Assembly (NCBI GenBank): GCA_963204975.1
Contig: CAUJJC010000349.1
Coordinates: 1 to 60,210 of the forward strand
Direction: 5' to 3'
Length of the DNA: 60,210 nucleotides
Origin: Verrucomicrobiota bacterium
GTDB taxonomy: Bacteria > Verrucomicrobiota > Verrucomicrobiia > Verrucomicrobiales > Verrucomicrobiaceae
The position numbers were made by a program, and so were the translations under genes. Shown piece by piece: positions 19,921 to 29,392 of the stretch (its first letter is position 1; each line of letters starts with the position of its first letter). The notes under the pieces were generated by a model. That model saw nothing but the letters and a program-made list of their open reading frames with translations, had not been told where the DNA came from and did no database searches.

Positions 19921-20226
19921 TCAAAGCTGCTTTTTCCACCAATCCGCATCCCGCTCCCATGGCTTGGCATCAGGCTCTGGCTTGCTCGGTTTTTTGGCAG
20001 CCAGCCGCTCTTCCGAGGACTCTTCGGCGAGTTCCATCAGGAGCTTTCGATGCGGGGCGGGGTGGCGTTCGCGCCGCCAGAGGACATACGCTCCGATGCC
20101 GAAGCCGATGAACAGGAAGACCAAAAACCCGAGCGTCATGACCACGAAAGCCTCACTGCCGGGCGCAGATTCGGCTTTGAGCCCAAAGTGGTGCCCTGGA
20201 ATGATGATGTCGGCGAGGAGACGCAT
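19921..20226 (-). CDS. Small single-pass membrane protein, unknown function
   Basis: 101 residues from the ATG at 20226 (MRLLADIIIPGHHFGLKAE). The longer reading to 20403 adds about 59 basic, low-complexity residues and overlaps the start of the divergent prenyltransferase gene. One transmembrane helix lies at about 30-50 (VMTLGFLVFLFIGFGIGAYVL), followed by a charged cytoplasmic tail ending in KPWERDADWWKKQL. No family recognised. It lies upstream of cysI with a 145-base gap and is divergent from the UbiA-family gene. Confidence 0.65.
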   Translation of the reverse strand: MRLLADIIIPGHHFGLKAESAPGSEAFVVMTLGFLVFLFIGFGIGAYVLWRRERHPAPHRKLLMELAEESSEERLAAKKPSKPEPDAKPWERDADWWKKQL

Positions 20227-20347
20227 GACGGTGGGATCTGTAGAGCAAGATCGAGTCCAGGGAAATGCGGATGATGGCCAGGCGTGATTGCTTTGGCGGC
20301 AAAAACCCCTTTGCGTTTTCTTCCGCCCAAGCCAAGAACCCCAGAAC

Positions 20348-21292
20348 GTGATCGAGTATATCAAAATCTGCCGCCCGGACCATTGGTTGAAGAACATCTT
20401 CATTCTGTTTGGCCATGTCGTGGCGCTGGCACTGGTGATGGATTTTCAATTCACCAGCCATCACGTTTGGATGGCTTTGCTCTCCCTGGTGCCAGCGTGT
20501 TTGATTGCCTCGGCGAACTACGTGCTCAACGAGATCCTTGATGCGCCGTTTGACGCGATGCATCCGACGAAAAAGCTGCGCGGGATTCCTGCCGGCAAGG
20601 TGAAGGTGTCCATTCTCTGGTGGATCAAGGCAGGGCTAATCATCGGTGGCTTTGCCTTTGCCTGGGCGTGCCATTTCAACTGGGCCTACCATGCATCGCT
20701 GCTGCTGCTGCTGATCAGCGGTGTCGCTTACAATGTGCGACCGCTGCGCCTGAAAGATCGCGCATTCATGGATGTCATCGCCGAGAGCTTCAACAATCCC
20801 ATTCGCCTGTGGCTGGGCTACTACGCTCTCGTGGAACCCCACACAGTCCCGCCCGCCAGCATCGTGCTGGCATGGTGGTTCTTTGGTGCCTTGCTGATGA
20901 CCGGGAAGCGATATGCGGAGTTTCGTTTCATCGGCGACGCTGAGCTGAGTGGACGCTATCGCCGTTCGTTCCAGACCTACACGGAGAAGTCACTGATCCT
21001 CGCGATGATCACGTATGCGAACCTGTTCTGCTTCTGCACAGGCATCGCGATGGCGACCTATCCTCGGCTTAACAACCTGGTGTTTGTCTTCCCCTTCATC
21101 GTCGCGGCTGTGCTCGCGTATTTCCATCATGCGATGAAGACCGAGAATGCCAAGCTGGAGCCCGAGCAGCTCATGCAGAGTCCGCTGGTGATCGTGTTCA
21201 CATTGCTCACCGGCGTGCTTACCCTATGGCTGCTGATGGCCGAGACCAACTACGCCAAGGCCGCACATCTGCTAGGTCCGCTGAGCTGGTGA
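20348..21292 (+). CDS. UbiA-family prenyltransferase, decaprenyl-phosphate phosphoribosyltransferase-like
   Basis: 314 residues from the GTG at 20348 (VIEYIKICRPDHWLKN), chosen because family members begin with RP..W.KN; an upstream start at 20288 adds unrelated residues. About eight transmembrane segments. The first Asp-rich motif is NYVLNEILDAPFDAMHPTKK, followed by LRGIPAGKV, as in phosphoribosyl-polyprenyl synthases of the DprE pathway. The second motif region is KDRAFMDVIAES. The reaction expected from the subfamily is transfer of phosphoribose to a polyprenyl phosphate; confirming DprE1/E2 partners are not in the window. Confidence 0.82.
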   Translation: MIEYIKICRPDHWLKNIFILFGHVVALALVMDFQFTSHHVWMALLSLVPACLIASANYVLNEILDAPFDAMHPTKKLRGIPAGKVKVSILWWIKAGLIIGGFAFAWACHFNWAYHASLLLLLISGVAYNVRPLRLKDRAFMDVIAESFNNPIRLWLGYYALVEPHTVPPASIVLAWWFFGALLMTGKRYAEFRFIGDAELSGRYRRSFQTYTEKSLILAMITYANLFCFCTGIAMATYPRLNNLVFVFPFIVAAVLAYFHHAMKTENAKLEPEQLMQSPLVIVFTLLTGVLTLWLLMAETNYAKAAHLLGPLSW

Positions 21293-21384
21293 CGGCTTCG
21301 ATTTTTGTCTCAGATGTGTAATGGCTGAACAATTCGCTGCTTCCATCGTCTGAGCCCATCGTCAGTCATCACACACCACCAGCT

Positions 21385-22086
21385 ATGAACGAACAGCCCA
21401 GCCCCGTCGTCGCACCTCCCTCGGTGCCGCAACCTGCGTCGATCGCCCCGCGCAGCTCGTGGAAGAAGAAAGCGCTCATCATTACTGGAATCGTCTTCAG
21501 CACGGCCACGCTGACCATTGCAGGCACAGCTATTGCCGGCTCGGCTTGGTGGGTGAAGCGGAACATCTATGCCTCTCCGTTCGCACCCGTGGCACTTTCG
21601 GCCACCGAACAATCTGCCTTGGACCAAAAGCTGGAGGTCCTCAAGCAAAGCGGAGCCGCTGAGGCCGCTCCTGTCGATCCTGAGATCGCCAAGCGCACGC
21701 TGACGATCACGGATCGCGAGATCAACGCGTTCCTGGAACAGCAAGGACTCGGAGAGCAGGTGAAGGTCGGGCTTCACAATGGCGGGGGCACCGCCACCTT
21801 CTTGCTGCCGATGAGTTCGGATGGCGTCCCAGGCAGCGGCCCCACCTTGCGTATCAGCGTCTCGCTCGGTGCGAAAATGGATCAGAACAAGAAGTTCGCT
21901 CTGAGCATCAGCGACGTGAGTGTCGGCGGTGTGCCACTCCCCAATGCCTGGCTGGGCAACATGAAAGGCCTGAACATGCTGGCGGATGCACCTATCAGCG
22001 ATGACCCGGCTTTAAAGGCCTTCGCAGCTGGTATTCGTGATTTTAGCATCCGCGCAGGCCAGCTCAGCGTTGTGCTTAACGAGTAG
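21385..22086 (+). CDS. Membrane-anchored protein of unknown function
   Basis: 233 residues. A Pro-rich cytoplasmic head (1-27) precedes one transmembrane segment at about 30-53. The exported part has the segment LTITDREINAFLEQQGL, reminiscent of YpmS/DUF2140-like lipid-binding proteins that bear a T..EiNa motif, then beta-rich sequence to the C-terminus. The similarity is weak and no function is assigned. It lies 92 bases after the prenyltransferase gene in the same direction and is followed by a clear terminator hairpin. Confidence 0.7.
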   Translation: MNEQPSPVVAPPSVPQPASIAPRSSWKKKALIITGIVFSTATLTIAGTAIAGSAWWVKRNIYASPFAPVALSATEQSALDQKLEVLKQSGAAEAAPVDPEIAKRTLTITDREINAFLEQQGLGEQVKVGLHNGGGTATFLLPMSSDGVPGSGPTLRISVSLGAKMDQNKKFALSISDVSVGGVPLPNAWLGNMKGLNMLADAPISDDPALKAFAAGIRDFSIRAGQLSVVLNE

Positions 22087-22120
22087 TTTTTTGATCCCCA
22101 AAACCTGAACCCCAAACCTC

Positions 22121-22152
22121 AACGGGTCGCTGTGGCAACGCAGCGGCCCGTT
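22121..22152 (+). terminator. Rho-independent-type terminator hairpin
   Basis: Arms AACGGGTCGCTG and CAGCGGCCCGTT pair over 12 bp with one G-U, around an 8-base loop, followed by GTGCTTTC. It lies 35 bases after the stop of the 21385 gene and before the convergent SDR gene, whose end it could also serve. Confidence 0.7.
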
Positions 22153-22173
22153 GTGCTTTCGATGGTCACGCCG

Positions 22174-22893
22174 TCACTCGGGCTTCACCGAGAAATCGCT
22201 GTCATCCAGCGAGCGCAGGACCAGTTCACGGGCGACGCAGTAGTCGTCCATCTCGATCACCTTCACGACCGCGTCGGCGATCTGCGCGGGCGAGAGGAAC
22301 TTCTCCAGCGGTGCCTGTCGTGGACTGGCTCCCGTCCAGAAGTCCGTGGCCACGCCGCCGGGCAGCACAGCGGTAACGCGCACGCGATGCGGTGCGGCTT
22401 CCTCCTGAAGTCCCTGCGTGAACCCGCGCACGCCCCACTTGGCCGCGCAGTAAACGGTTTCGCTTGGCACGCCGCGCAAGCTGGCAGTGGAGATGATGTT
22501 GATGATGTGGCCGCGCTTCTGCGGGATCATGCGGCGCAAGGCGGACTGGGAGCCGAGAATGGTGCCCTTCAAATTGACCGCGAGCATCAGATCGATCTCA
22601 GCCTCGGTGTAGTCGGGAATCCAGCGATGGCGCGCGAGACCGGCGTTGTTGACCCACACGGCGATGGGACCGAACGCGACCTCGGCTTCGCTCGCGAGGC
22701 GTTCAACGTCGGCGGCTTTCGTGATGTCGCAGACGATGCCTTTGGAGTTCGGCAGATTCACGGCTGCGAGCGCTGCCGCATCGACGTCGGCGAGCACGAC
22801 GCGTGCGCCTTGATTGGAAAGAGCTTCCGCAATGGCGAGTCCGATGCCGCGGGCGGCTCCGGTGATGACGCAGGTCTGGTCTTTGAGCTTCAT
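22174..22893 (-). CDS. Short-chain dehydrogenase/reductase
   Basis: 239 residues. TGAARGIG (about 11-18) binds NAD(P); NNAG is present; the catalytic set is Ser in NIISTASLRG with YCAAK. The C-terminus AREL...LDDSDFSVKPE lacks the usual GG..VDGG ending. Substrate unknown. It overlaps the upstream EVE-domain gene by four bases (ATGA), so the two are translationally coupled. Confidence 0.88.
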   Translation of the reverse strand: MKLKDQTCVITGAARGIGLAIAEALSNQGARVVLADVDAAALAAVNLPNSKGIVCDITKAADVERLASEAEVAFGPIAVWVNNAGLARHRWIPDYTEAEIDLMLAVNLKGTILGSQSALRRMIPQKRGHIINIISTASLRGVPSETVYCAAKWGVRGFTQGLQEEAAPHRVRVTAVLPGGVATDFWTGASPRQAPLEKFLSPAQIADAVVKVIEMDDYCVARELVLRSLDDSDFSVKPE

Positions 22894-23360
22894 AGCTTCA
22901 CGCCTCCCAGCTTGCAGATGCGTTTGAAGTGAGCGGCTTCCACGGGCGTGATCGAGAGGCGATTGCCACGGCGGAGGATCAGCAGGTCAGCGAGCGCGGG
23001 ATCGTCGCGCAGTTGCTGAAGGTGGACGAACTTCGGCACATCGGCGTGCCACGTCACATCGACCATCATCCAGCGCGGGTTTTCGCGTTTGCTGCCCGCA
23101 TCGAAATACTCGCTGGCGGGATCGAACTGCGTGGGGTCGGGATACGCTTCCTTGCTGATGCGCACGATGCCGGCGACGCCGGGCTCGGCACAACTGGAGT
23201 GGTAGAGGAAGCCGAGGTCGCCCACGGCCATGTCATCGCGCATGAAATTGCGTGCCTGATAATTTCGCACGCCGTTCCACGGCTCGGTTTGACGAGGACG
23301 ACCCTTGAGGTGGTCGAAGGAAAAGACATCGGGTTCGGACTTCAGCAGCCAGTAGCGCAT
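22890..23360 (-). CDS. EVE domain protein
   Basis: 156 residues, the normal length for a single EVE domain (thymocyte nuclear protein 1/YTH-PUA-like fold). Signature pieces: MRYWLLKSEPDVFSFDHL, WNGVRNYQARNFMRDDMAVGD, FYHSSC-like LYHSSCAEPGVAGI, and the WMMVDV strand. EVE domains bind modified bases in DNA or RNA. It has a full set of motifs and no fused nuclease, so a housekeeping or tRNA/RNA-linked role is as likely as defence. Coupled to the SDR gene downstream. Confidence 0.88.
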   Translation of the reverse strand: MRYWLLKSEPDVFSFDHLKGRPRQTEPWNGVRNYQARNFMRDDMAVGDLGFLYHSSCAEPGVAGIVRISKEAYPDPTQFDPASEYFDAGSKRENPRWMMVDVTWHADVPKFVHLQQLRDDPALADLLILRRGNRLSITPVEAAHFKRICKLGGVKL

Positions 23361-23520
23361 GGTCGCGATGGTTGCCGGGTGAGAGTGCAGCCCGCAATGT
23401 CTTTGTCTGAAAAAAGAAGCCCCGGAGCGCGATCGCTCTCACCCGATGCGCCCCGGAGCCCATGGGCTGAGGTTTCCCCCAGCCGTCCGATACCGGACAA
23501 TTTTATGGCAGCCCGCAGCC

Positions 23521-24339
23521 TTAGGCGGCGACGAGTGCTCCGCCGCGCGAGGACTTCATGCGAGCGCGGAACTCCGTGGGCGACTCACTAGCGATGCGGC
23601 GGAAGCTGCGGTTGAAGTGCGACAAGCTCTGGAAGCCCACATCATAGGCAACCTCAGTGATGCGAGCCTCGGGGCGCATGAGCATGCGCTTGGCTTTCTC
23701 AACGCGGGCGCGGTTGACGAAATCGGTGAAGGTCATGCCCGTGGCGCGCTTGAAGACCTTGCAGAAGTGGAAGGGGCTGACGCTGACTTCGCGGGCGACG
23801 GTCTCAAGGGACATTGGCTCAGCGAGATGCTGCATGATGTAGGCCTTGGCATGGCGCACGGGCTCGGGTTCATGCTGAGCATTGGCGAACAGAAGGCGGT
23901 GAGCGCTTTCGCCGAGCTGGAAGGCGAAGGACTTCAGCAGTGCGAGAGCCGCTTCATAGCGCTCGGGTGCCATAACGGGGAGCTTGGTGAAGGCTTCGCG
24001 TTCAGCTTTGATTTCGGAGGCGCTACGATCACTGTCGAGCAGAGCCTTGGCGATAGGGGCGAAGTTTTCAGCGTTTGCAGGTGCGAGGCGGACACCACCC
24101 GTGCGAAGGACGGCGACGAGGGTTTTGCCAACACGAACCGGCACACGAGTATCGGCCAAGCCGGTCATGGAATACTTCGTTTCCGTTTTCGTTTGTTCCT
24201 CACCCTCGTGGGTAGGCTCCAGATTGAGATGCAGACCTGTCAGTTGCTCGTAGGCGGAACTGTAGGTGTGAAAGAAGTCGGTGCTGCTGAGGTTTTCGAC
24301 GAGGCGGGCACGACTGTTGCTGCTTTGGGTGGGTGTCAT
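23521..24339 (-). CDS. AraC-family transcription regulator with a PocR-like sensor domain
   Basis: 272 residues from the ATG at 24339 (MTPTQSSNSRARL). The N-terminal ~160 residues (LVENLSSTDFFHTYSSAYEQLTG..., VLRTGGVRL) resemble the PocR ligand-binding domain. The C-terminal AraC DNA-binding domain is complete: MSLETVAREVSVSPFHFCKVFKR and RITEVAYDVGFQSLSHFNRSFRR. Regulators with this architecture are common in Verrucomicrobia. No adjacent target gene is obvious. Confidence 0.9.
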   Translation of the reverse strand: MTPTQSSNSRARLVENLSSTDFFHTYSSAYEQLTGLHLNLEPTHEGEEQTKTETKYSMTGLADTRVPVRVGKTLVAVLRTGGVRLAPANAENFAPIAKALLDSDRSASEIKAEREAFTKLPVMAPERYEAALALLKSFAFQLGESAHRLLFANAQHEPEPVRHAKAYIMQHLAEPMSLETVAREVSVSPFHFCKVFKRATGMTFTDFVNRARVEKAKRMLMRPEARITEVAYDVGFQSLSHFNRSFRRIASESPTEFRARMKSSRGGALVAA

Positions 24340-24457
24340 AATGAGAGTGGATTGGGTTGACGGCTCCACTCTGCAAAGGCCCCCACTGCTCATCTATTGT
24401 TCACGGCTACGACACGATTGCTCATGGAGTCCCGCAATTTTGGTATAATGGAAACCA

Positions 24458-25108
24458 TTACGCCACACGGCTCTCCACCCACTGAACGGCGTATCGAACC
24501 AAGGCCGGGCCATCAGTAATGCCCAGCTTTTCTTTGATGTGCGCACGATGGGCTTCGACCGTGCGTGCGCTGATATTGAGCTTGTCGGCGATGAGCTTCG
24601 TGGGCGTGCCTTTGCCTATCATTTCGAGCACTTCGAGTTCCCGATCCGTGAGCTGATCAACGCCTGTGCTGCCGGTCTTGCCGCGTTGGCCGGTGACCTG
24701 TTCCAACATGCGGCTGGCCATGGCTTCACTCACATAGATCGCGCCGCTGAGCACGCGTTGGATGGCGTTGATGAGGTTCTCCGCAGCGGTCTCTTTCATG
24801 AGATAACCACGAGCGCCCGCTCGCAAGGCACGCTCGGCGTAGAGCGACTCGTCGTGCATGGAGAGCACAATGGTCTGCGTGGTCGGATACATGGCCTGGA
24901 TGTCCTTGATCAGCTCAAGGCCGTTCTTGTCAGGCAATGTGAGGTCCACGACGGCGAGGTCGGGCTTGAGCTTGCCGACGGCGACAAGTCCATCAGCTGC
25001 GCTACCTGCTTCACCACACACATCAAGGCCAGACTCCATGCTGATGAGCTGCGCAAGTCCATGACGCATGATCGGATGATCATCGACCAGGAGGATGCGC
25101 TTTTTCAT
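24458..25108 (-). CDS. NarL/LuxR-type response regulator
   Basis: 216 residues from the ATG at 25108 (MKKRILLVDDH). The receiver domain has DDH near residue 10, the phosphoacceptor Asp in LAVVDLTLP and a Lys in YLMKE. The LuxR helix-turn-helix is LTDRELEVLEMIGKGTPTKLIADKLNISARTVEAHR. The start codon overlaps the stop of the upstream histidine kinase gene by ATGA, so kinase and regulator form a coupled pair. Confidence 0.95.
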   Translation of the reverse strand: MKKRILLVDDHPIMRHGLAQLISMESGLDVCGEAGSAADGLVAVGKLKPDLAVVDLTLPDKNGLELIKDIQAMYPTTQTIVLSMHDESLYAERALRAGARGYLMKETAAENLINAIQRVLSGAIYVSEAMASRMLEQVTGQRGKTGSTGVDQLTDRELEVLEMIGKGTPTKLIADKLNISARTVEAHRAHIKEKLGITDGPALVRYAVQWVESRVA

Positions 25109-26691
25109 GGGCTGGCTGGCGGGACGGGGAGAGCGGGAGCGAGGCATTGGACAACGGTGCCGCTGAACCGATCAGGAGTGACGGTCAGCGTGCCGCCGAT
25201 CATGCGGGCGCGATGGCTCATGGTCAAGAGCCCCATGCCGGTGCCTTTGCCTCCGGCGTGATCGGGAATGCCGCGGCCATTGTCGCGGATGGTCAGGTCG
25301 AACATGCCATCGGTGAGCGCAAAGGTGATCTCGATGCGCTCGGCATGGCTGTGCTTGATCGCGTTGGCGACGCCTTCCTGGGCAATGCGGTAAAGCTGGA
25401 TGGCCACTTTGTTGTCAGTGACATCGACGGGCGGATCGCAGCGGAACGGGCAGGAGACGCGGAAGATGCGCTCGGTGCTGCTGGCCAGATCGGCGAGCGC
25501 TGCCATGAGGCCGGAAGAATCAAGCACCACGGGCATCAAACCGCGCGACATCTCACGGGCACGGACGTTGGCATGTGTGATCAAGCGAGTGATCTCGGCG
25601 AGTTGCAGCGCCTCCGGCACATGGTTTGCCGTGAGGCGCTGATGAACGACCTTGGCGAGACAACCGATAGCAGCGAGCTGCTGGCAGAGATCGTCGTGCA
25701 AGTCCTGGCCGATACGTGCCTGCTCTTCCTCACTGATCGAGAGGATCTTTTCTTCGAGCTTCTTGCGCTCGGTTAGGTCGCGAATGATGCCAGTGAAGAT
25801 GCGGCCATTGGGCAGCTTCACTTCGCCCACAGAGAGATCGAGCGGGAAGACACTGCCGTCTTTGCGCTGGCCGATGGCTTCTCGCCCGATGCCGATGATG
25901 CGGCGCTCGCCAGTTCTGTTGTAGCGGTCTAAGTAACCGTTGTGCTGGCCTCGATACGGCTCTGGCATGAGCATGGAGATATTCCGTCCGATCATCTCCT
26001 GACGCGTGTAGCCGAAAATGCGCTCGGTCGCTTCGTTCACGGTCTCGATGATGCCCCGTTCGCTAATGGTGATGATGGCATTGACGGCGGTTGCGAGCAC
26101 GCCCTGGGCACGTTCTTCGCTGGCGAAGAGGGCATCGCGCACCTTCTCGGCCTCGGTCACGTCATGGCCCAGGCAGATCATTCCCACCCATTGGCCATCC
26201 TGATCGTGCGTCGGCTTGTAGAACCAGTCGATGGTGCGGCGGGTGCCGTCGCGCATGATCAGCGCGGCACGGTGGTTGGCTGGCTCCTGCCGTTCGGCGG
26301 CACCCATGCACGCATCGCGAGTCATTTCACGCTCGGGCAGGGGCACGAAGTCGGTGACCCAATCGTGACCGCGCTTCTCCTGCAAGGACCAGCCGGAGAG
26401 CCTGCTGACAGCGCCATTGAACCAGATGATGCGGCCCAGGCAGTCAAGTTCCACCACGAGCACATCAGCCGTGTCGAGCAAGTCATTGAGCAATGTGGCT
26501 GTGTCTGAGCCCGTGGTGTGCATGCCGCAGCCACATGGAGCCGCACCATTGCTATAGGCAAGGTCGTTGTGGACATGGAGCAAAGGATTTGCGACGGGCA
26601 AATCTTTGTCACTAGAGGCGATGACAGCGGGCGCGACGAGGCGATGGGCGGCATTGGCCACCGCAGTTCGGGATTTTCGTGCAGCTCGCAT
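25105..26691 (-). CDS. PAS-domain histidine kinase of the HisKA_3 (NarX/DegS) type
   Basis: 528 residues from the ATG at 26691; a start at 26739 would overlap the Usp gene end. Two PAS domains are visible (DVLVVELDCLGRIIWFNGA and AIITISERGIIETVNEA...MIGRNISMLMP). The dimerisation/phosphoacceptor motif is EEEQARIGQDLHDDLCQQLA, and the HATPase part has VANAIKHSH and DNGRGIP. No transmembrane segment is seen, so the sensor is cytoplasmic; PAS might bind haem, flavin or small ligands. Downstream partner is the coupled response regulator; upstream is a Usp protein in the same direction. Confidence 0.93.
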   Translation of the reverse strand: MRAARKSRTAVANAAHRLVAPAVIASSDKDLPVANPLLHVHNDLAYSNGAAPCGCGMHTTGSDTATLLNDLLDTADVLVVELDCLGRIIWFNGAVSRLSGWSLQEKRGHDWVTDFVPLPEREMTRDACMGAAERQEPANHRAALIMRDGTRRTIDWFYKPTHDQDGQWVGMICLGHDVTEAEKVRDALFASEERAQGVLATAVNAIITISERGIIETVNEATERIFGYTRQEMIGRNISMLMPEPYRGQHNGYLDRYNRTGERRIIGIGREAIGQRKDGSVFPLDLSVGEVKLPNGRIFTGIIRDLTERKKLEEKILSISEEEQARIGQDLHDDLCQQLAAIGCLAKVVHQRLTANHVPEALQLAEITRLITHANVRAREMSRGLMPVVLDSSGLMAALADLASSTERIFRVSCPFRCDPPVDVTDNKVAIQLYRIAQEGVANAIKHSHAERIEITFALTDGMFDLTIRDNGRGIPDHAGGKGTGMGLLTMSHRARMIGGTLTVTPDRFSGTVVQCLAPALPVPPASP

Positions 26692-26704
26692 GAACAAGGT
26701 AAGT

Positions 26705-27628
26705 CTAGGAATTGGACGGCGGCTTTTCCTCGCCATCACCGCGATCCAGCTTCACAGCCAAAATCGAGCATGGTGCGTGATGAATGATCTTCTCTGCTGT
26801 GGTGCCGATGAGCAGGTGCCGGAGGGCGGACTTGCCGCGAGTGCCCAGCACGACGAGGTCGATCCCGTGCTGCTGCACATCCTGGAGGATGGCGTCGCGG
26901 ATGTTAACTTGTTCAGCCACCACTGTCTTGACGGGCACGCCTGTTCCGTGGGCGAGAGGAGCAATGAACTGGTCCAATTCCTTCTGCCAGTGGCCGAGGG
27001 CTTCATGATCGGCATTCGCTTCGGGCAGAGGTGTGATGAAACCACCGTAGTCCAGCGCCATGGCGATGGCCGATTGATAAACGAACAAGCACCGCAGGTC
27101 CGCTTTGTCATTGGCCGCGAGGTGGAGCGCTTGTGAGACCGCCTTGGAGGCATTGTCGGAGAAGTCCACGCACGCCAGCACCTGCTTGAAAGGAGGCTCC
27201 GCATTGTGCCGGACGACGAGCACATCCACGGGCGAGTTGCGAATGCACTTGGCTGCGATGGCTCCCACGCGTGAGGCCTCCGCACCCGAACCCTTTGCAC
27301 CCATGACCAGGAGATCCGCATCCGCTGCTTTGCACGCATCCATCAATTCCGAAAACGGATGCCCCACCCGAACCTCGGTCTTCACCAGGGTGCCGCCAGC
27401 GCCCGAGCTATCGACGAACTTCCTCAGCTTGGCCTCCCACTCGGCGCGAATGCTCGCCTCCGTCGTGGACAGTGCGCGTTTGAGTTCCTCGACCAGACGC
27501 TCCTCCATCACATGCACGGTAGTGATGGCAGCATGATTGAGCGACGCCTGTCGGACAGCTTCGCGCAGGGCGTGAAGGCACGACGGGGTGAAATCGACGG
27601 CAGCGATGATGTGTTTGTAGGCTTTCAT
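26705..27628 (-). CDS. Universal stress protein with two tandem Usp domains
   Basis: 307 residues from the ATG at 27628 (MKAYKHIIAAVDF); the longer reading to 27754 adds a basic non-Usp leader. Each half has an ATP-binding Usp signature: MGAKGSGAEASRVGAIA...SPVDVLVV in the first and LGTRGKSALRHLLIGTTAE...APCSILAV in the second. It ends 13 bases before the histidine kinase start, so it is likely transcribed with the two-component pair, pointing to stress or redox sensing. Confidence 0.92.
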   Translation of the reverse strand: MKAYKHIIAAVDFTPSCLHALREAVRQASLNHAAITTVHVMEERLVEELKRALSTTEASIRAEWEAKLRKFVDSSGAGGTLVKTEVRVGHPFSELMDACKAADADLLVMGAKGSGAEASRVGAIAAKCIRNSPVDVLVVRHNAEPPFKQVLACVDFSDNASKAVSQALHLAANDKADLRCLFVYQSAIAMALDYGGFITPLPEANADHEALGHWQKELDQFIAPLAHGTGVPVKTVVAEQVNIRDAILQDVQQHGIDLVVLGTRGKSALRHLLIGTTAEKIIHHAPCSILAVKLDRGDGEEKPPSNS

Positions 27629-27884
27629 AAGTGAGAGGCAATGATGGCACAAAGTAACCCGTCCGTTCCCGGCCTCCACACCACCCTTGCGCCGTAGTAG
27701 GCACTTCTTGCGGGCGGGTGAAGCCCTGTTTCGCGCAGTTTTTCGCCGGATCACCCAGGCGCACGCTTGAACAGCGGATCACAAATGCCTGCGCGGCATA
27801 GTTCCTGCTCATTTGCGGCTTGACGCTCTACAGGCCTTGGCGATTGGTTGACTCCCCTCTCCACTCCTCTTCCGACCCGTATCT

Positions 27885-29381
27885 ATGCCCGACTGGGAAC
27901 GCATCATTTGGATGACCTGCTATGTCCTGGTCTTCGCTGGCTTATCTGTTTTTGGTGCCCACCGGATAAAGGTTCTCTACCTATACTGGAAGCATCGGCC
28001 CGACGAGCCACGGCCCACGAGCGAGTTTCCCGAACTGCCACGCCTGACCGTTCAACTACCCATTTTCAATGAACTGAATGTGGTGGAGCGTCTGCTCAAG
28101 GCCGTCGTCGCGCTGGACTACCCTGCGGATAAACTCCAGATCCAGGTGCTGGACGATTCCACGGATGAGACGGCCGCCTTCACCGAGAAGTTGTGTGCTG
28201 AGATTGCAGCGACGGGACGAGACATTGAGTTTCGTCATCGGACTAATCGACATGGCTTCAAGGCAGGAGCCCTGGATGAGGCCATGCCCACGGCGACCGG
28301 TGAGTTCATCGTCATCTTCGATGCGGACTTCCTGCCCGCACCCGACATGCTGCGGAAAATGATCCACCACTTCACCGATGAGCGCGTGGGTCTGGTGCAG
28401 GCCCGCTGGGGGCACATCAACAAAAACTTCTCTCTGCTGACCAAGCTCCAGGCCATGTTCCTGGACGGGCACCTCGTGCTGGAGCAGACGGCACGGAGCC
28501 GTCACGGGGAATTCCTCAACTTCAATGGCACCGCAGGCATTTGGCGACGGAAGGCGATCACCGAGTCGGGCGGCTGGCAACACGATACGCTCACCGAGGA
28601 CCTCGATCTCAGCTACCGGGCACAGCTTCGCGGCTGGCGCTTCATTTATCTCAAGGACGTGGTGGTGCCCGCCGAGCTGCCACCCGACATGGACAGTTTC
28701 AAAAGCCAGCAGCATCGCTGGACCAAGGGCTCCATCCAGGTGTGCAAAAAGATCTTCACGGATGTTTGGGACAGCGAGGAATCCTTGCCGATCAAGCTCG
28801 AAGCCACGGCCCATCTGGGGTCCAACTTCGCCTATCTGCTGACCCTCTGCACCCTGGTCCTCATGTATCCGGCGAACTTCATGTTCGGGAACTCGTGGGT
28901 GAAGGCCGTGCTCGTGGACATCCCTGTGTTTCTCTTTGCCTCGCTCTCCGTGATCGTCTTCTACCTCACCGCTCAGGGCGCGCAGACCAAGGGCGGCTGG
29001 TGGAAAACCTTGCCCTACCTGCCTTTGCTGCTCGCGCTGGGTATCGGGATGAGCATCAATAATGGCAAAGCGGTCCTTGAGGCCTTGCTCGGTCAGGAAT
29101 CGGATTTTGTCCGCACGCCGAAGTATGGTGTCGAAACGCAATCGCAGATTCGCCAGCAGAAGCCCAAGTATGCCGCCGGCAAGTCGCTAGTGCTGTGGAT
29201 TGAGGTCGCCCTGGCGCTGTATTTCCTCGGCATGATGGTCATGGCGGTGGTCCGGCACCAGTGGGCATCCCTGCCCTTCCTCGGTCTGTTTTTCTTCGGC
29301 TTCGCCTACGTGGCAGGTGGCTCCCTTGCCAAGCGGTTGAACATGGGTGCCTGGCTGCCTAGCTCTTCTGCGGCAACGTAA
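27885..29381 (+). CDS. Family 2 glycosyltransferase, cellulose synthase-like membrane enzyme
   Basis: 498 residues. One N-terminal transmembrane segment (about 8-28), a GT-A domain with VQLPIFNE, LDDSTD, DADF, TEDLDLSYRAQLRGW and the processive QQHRW motif (QxxRW), then about four C-terminal transmembrane segments (from LTLCTLVLMYPANFMF). These motifs mark a processive beta-glycan synthase of the CESA/glucomannan type. There is no BcsB/PilZ partner, so the polymer is unknown. The next gene begins 11 bases after its stop. Confidence 0.9.
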   Translation: MPDWERIIWMTCYVLVFAGLSVFGAHRIKVLYLYWKHRPDEPRPTSEFPELPRLTVQLPIFNELNVVERLLKAVVALDYPADKLQIQVLDDSTDETAAFTEKLCAEIAATGRDIEFRHRTNRHGFKAGALDEAMPTATGEFIVIFDADFLPAPDMLRKMIHHFTDERVGLVQARWGHINKNFSLLTKLQAMFLDGHLVLEQTARSRHGEFLNFNGTAGIWRRKAITESGGWQHDTLTEDLDLSYRAQLRGWRFIYLKDVVVPAELPPDMDSFKSQQHRWTKGSIQVCKKIFTDVWDSEESLPIKLEATAHLGSNFAYLLTLCTLVLMYPANFMFGNSWVKAVLVDIPVFLFASLSVIVFYLTAQGAQTKGGWWKTLPYLPLLLALGIGMSINNGKAVLEALLGQESDFVRTPKYGVETQSQIRQQKPKYAAGKSLVLWIEVALALYFLGMMVMAVVRHQWASLPFLGLFFFGFAYVAGGSLAKRLNMGAWLPSSSAAT

Positions 29382-29392
29382 GGCCGGTCGCC

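Noticed and set aside
22890..23360. EVE-domain gene as part of a defence island
   Set aside because: Neighbours are an SDR and an AraC regulator with no nuclease or methyltransferase; a stand-alone EVE protein is ordinary.
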